Positions 63,726 to 64,000 of a stretch of 64,000 nt of DNA are shown piece by piece. The stretch comes from Emiliania huxleyi CCMP1516 (taxonomy: Eukaryota > Haptophyta > Isochrysidales > Noelaerhabdaceae): positions 260,371 to 324,370 of the forward strand of contig NW_005199601.1 of NCBI RefSeq assembly GCF_000372725.1. Direction: 5' to 3'. Each line of letters begins with the position of its first letter. Position 1 is the stretch's first letter. The notes below the pieces were generated by a model. The model saw only the letters and a program-made list of their open reading frames with translations. It did not search any database and had not been told where the DNA came from. The translations under genes were made by a program, and so were the position numbers.

Positions 63726-64000
63726 CTAGGCGACGGCGGCGTCCTCCGACGCCGCGGCGAGCCTGAGCTCGGTCGCAATCTCTTCCGCCGCCGCGAGCTG
63801 CAGCGCGACTGACATGCGCTGGGCCTGCAGCGAAAGCCACGACCGCGTCGACCAGCTCGCCTCGTCCTCGTGCTGCCGCTTCGAGAGCTTGTTGCGCACC
63901 TTGTCCTTCATCTGGTAGAACAGCCGTTTGACCGCGTTGCACCACCCGCCGAAGGTTTCAAACAGGTACATCTGCACGTCGGTGTCCGAGCGCGAGAGGG
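63726..64000 (-). pseudogene. Retroelement-like C-terminal module, copy 3 (cut by window edge)
   Basis: The frame is open from the window edge: VQMYLFETFGGWCNAVKRL, NKLSKRQHEDEASWSTRSW, RMSVALQLAAAEEIATEL, stop at 63726. Homologous to 40110-40427 and 53760-54120 but more diverged, so it is a separate insertion or subfamily. More of the element may lie beyond 64000. Confidence 0.6.

Overview
This is nuclear DNA from a GC-rich protist, most likely a microalga; haptophyte or pelagophyte would fit best, but this is inference. The support is interstitial CCCTAA telomere-type arrays, many intron-split genes, frequent GC-AG introns, low-complexity coding, a giant surface protein with DDGSC repeats, and an organelle-type leader on an FtsH-like protein. 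There is no bacterial-style operon layout. A 100-base assembly gap (N) lies at 45177-45276. Exon models below are mine, built from reading frame, homology and splice signals; there is no transcript evidence.

Layout. 1-6.4 kb: a membrane-anchored MACPF-domain protein (+). 6.7-9.1 kb: a dispersed repeat around a CCCH/F-box gene (+). 9.4-10.4 kb: a PAQR/hemolysin-III membrane protein (-). 12.0-13.7 kb: a membrane/WW protein (-) and a broken membrane-protein gene (+). 14.0-15.1 kb: a D123-like ATP-grasp protein (+). 15.35-16.27 kb: a hAT-like non-autonomous transposon inserted in the end of a small gene (-). 16.8-19.6 kb: a seven-exon Gfo/Idh/MocA oxidoreductase (+). 20.6-21.3 kb: a subtelomere-like repeat with a telomeric array. 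21.5-24 kb: a Cys-rich protein and a weak glycosyltransferase-like ORF. 25.0-35.9 kb: one giant type I surface protein (-). 37.1-40.1 kb: inverted-repeat-rich block with a secreted-type Cys-rich gene. 40.7-41.6 kb: a RING protein (+). 42.0-48.6 kb: a Sec7-PH-TBC protein (-). 49.5-50.5 kb: a frameshifted RCC1 array. 51.6-53.3 kb: a tandem repeat and a methyltransferase-like gene. 54.3-57.5 kb: an FtsH-like AAA protein (+). 60.0-60.9 kb: second copy of the subtelomere-like repeat. 62.5-63.4 kb: an Mpo1/DUF962-like gene (-). Three degraded copies of one retroelement-like C-terminal module (40.1, 53.8 and 63.9 kb) each sit just upstream of, and co-oriented with, a host gene.

The main discovery is a population of young introns that look like introner insertions. 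In the Gfo/Idh, FtsH-like and Sec7-PH-TBC genes, and possibly the Mpo1-like gene, introns are short repeated elements bracketed by direct duplications of 7 to about 40 bases of the adjacent exon. The upstream copy becomes the start of the intron (its first two bases, GC or GT and once perhaps GA, act as donor); the element supplies the terminal AG; the downstream copy carries the reading frame. Recurring families include a 59-bp element always ending at or within 6 nt of the acceptor, a ~40-bp palindromic element whose both ends read CAG, and a ~180-bp element. Several introns hold two insertions in series.
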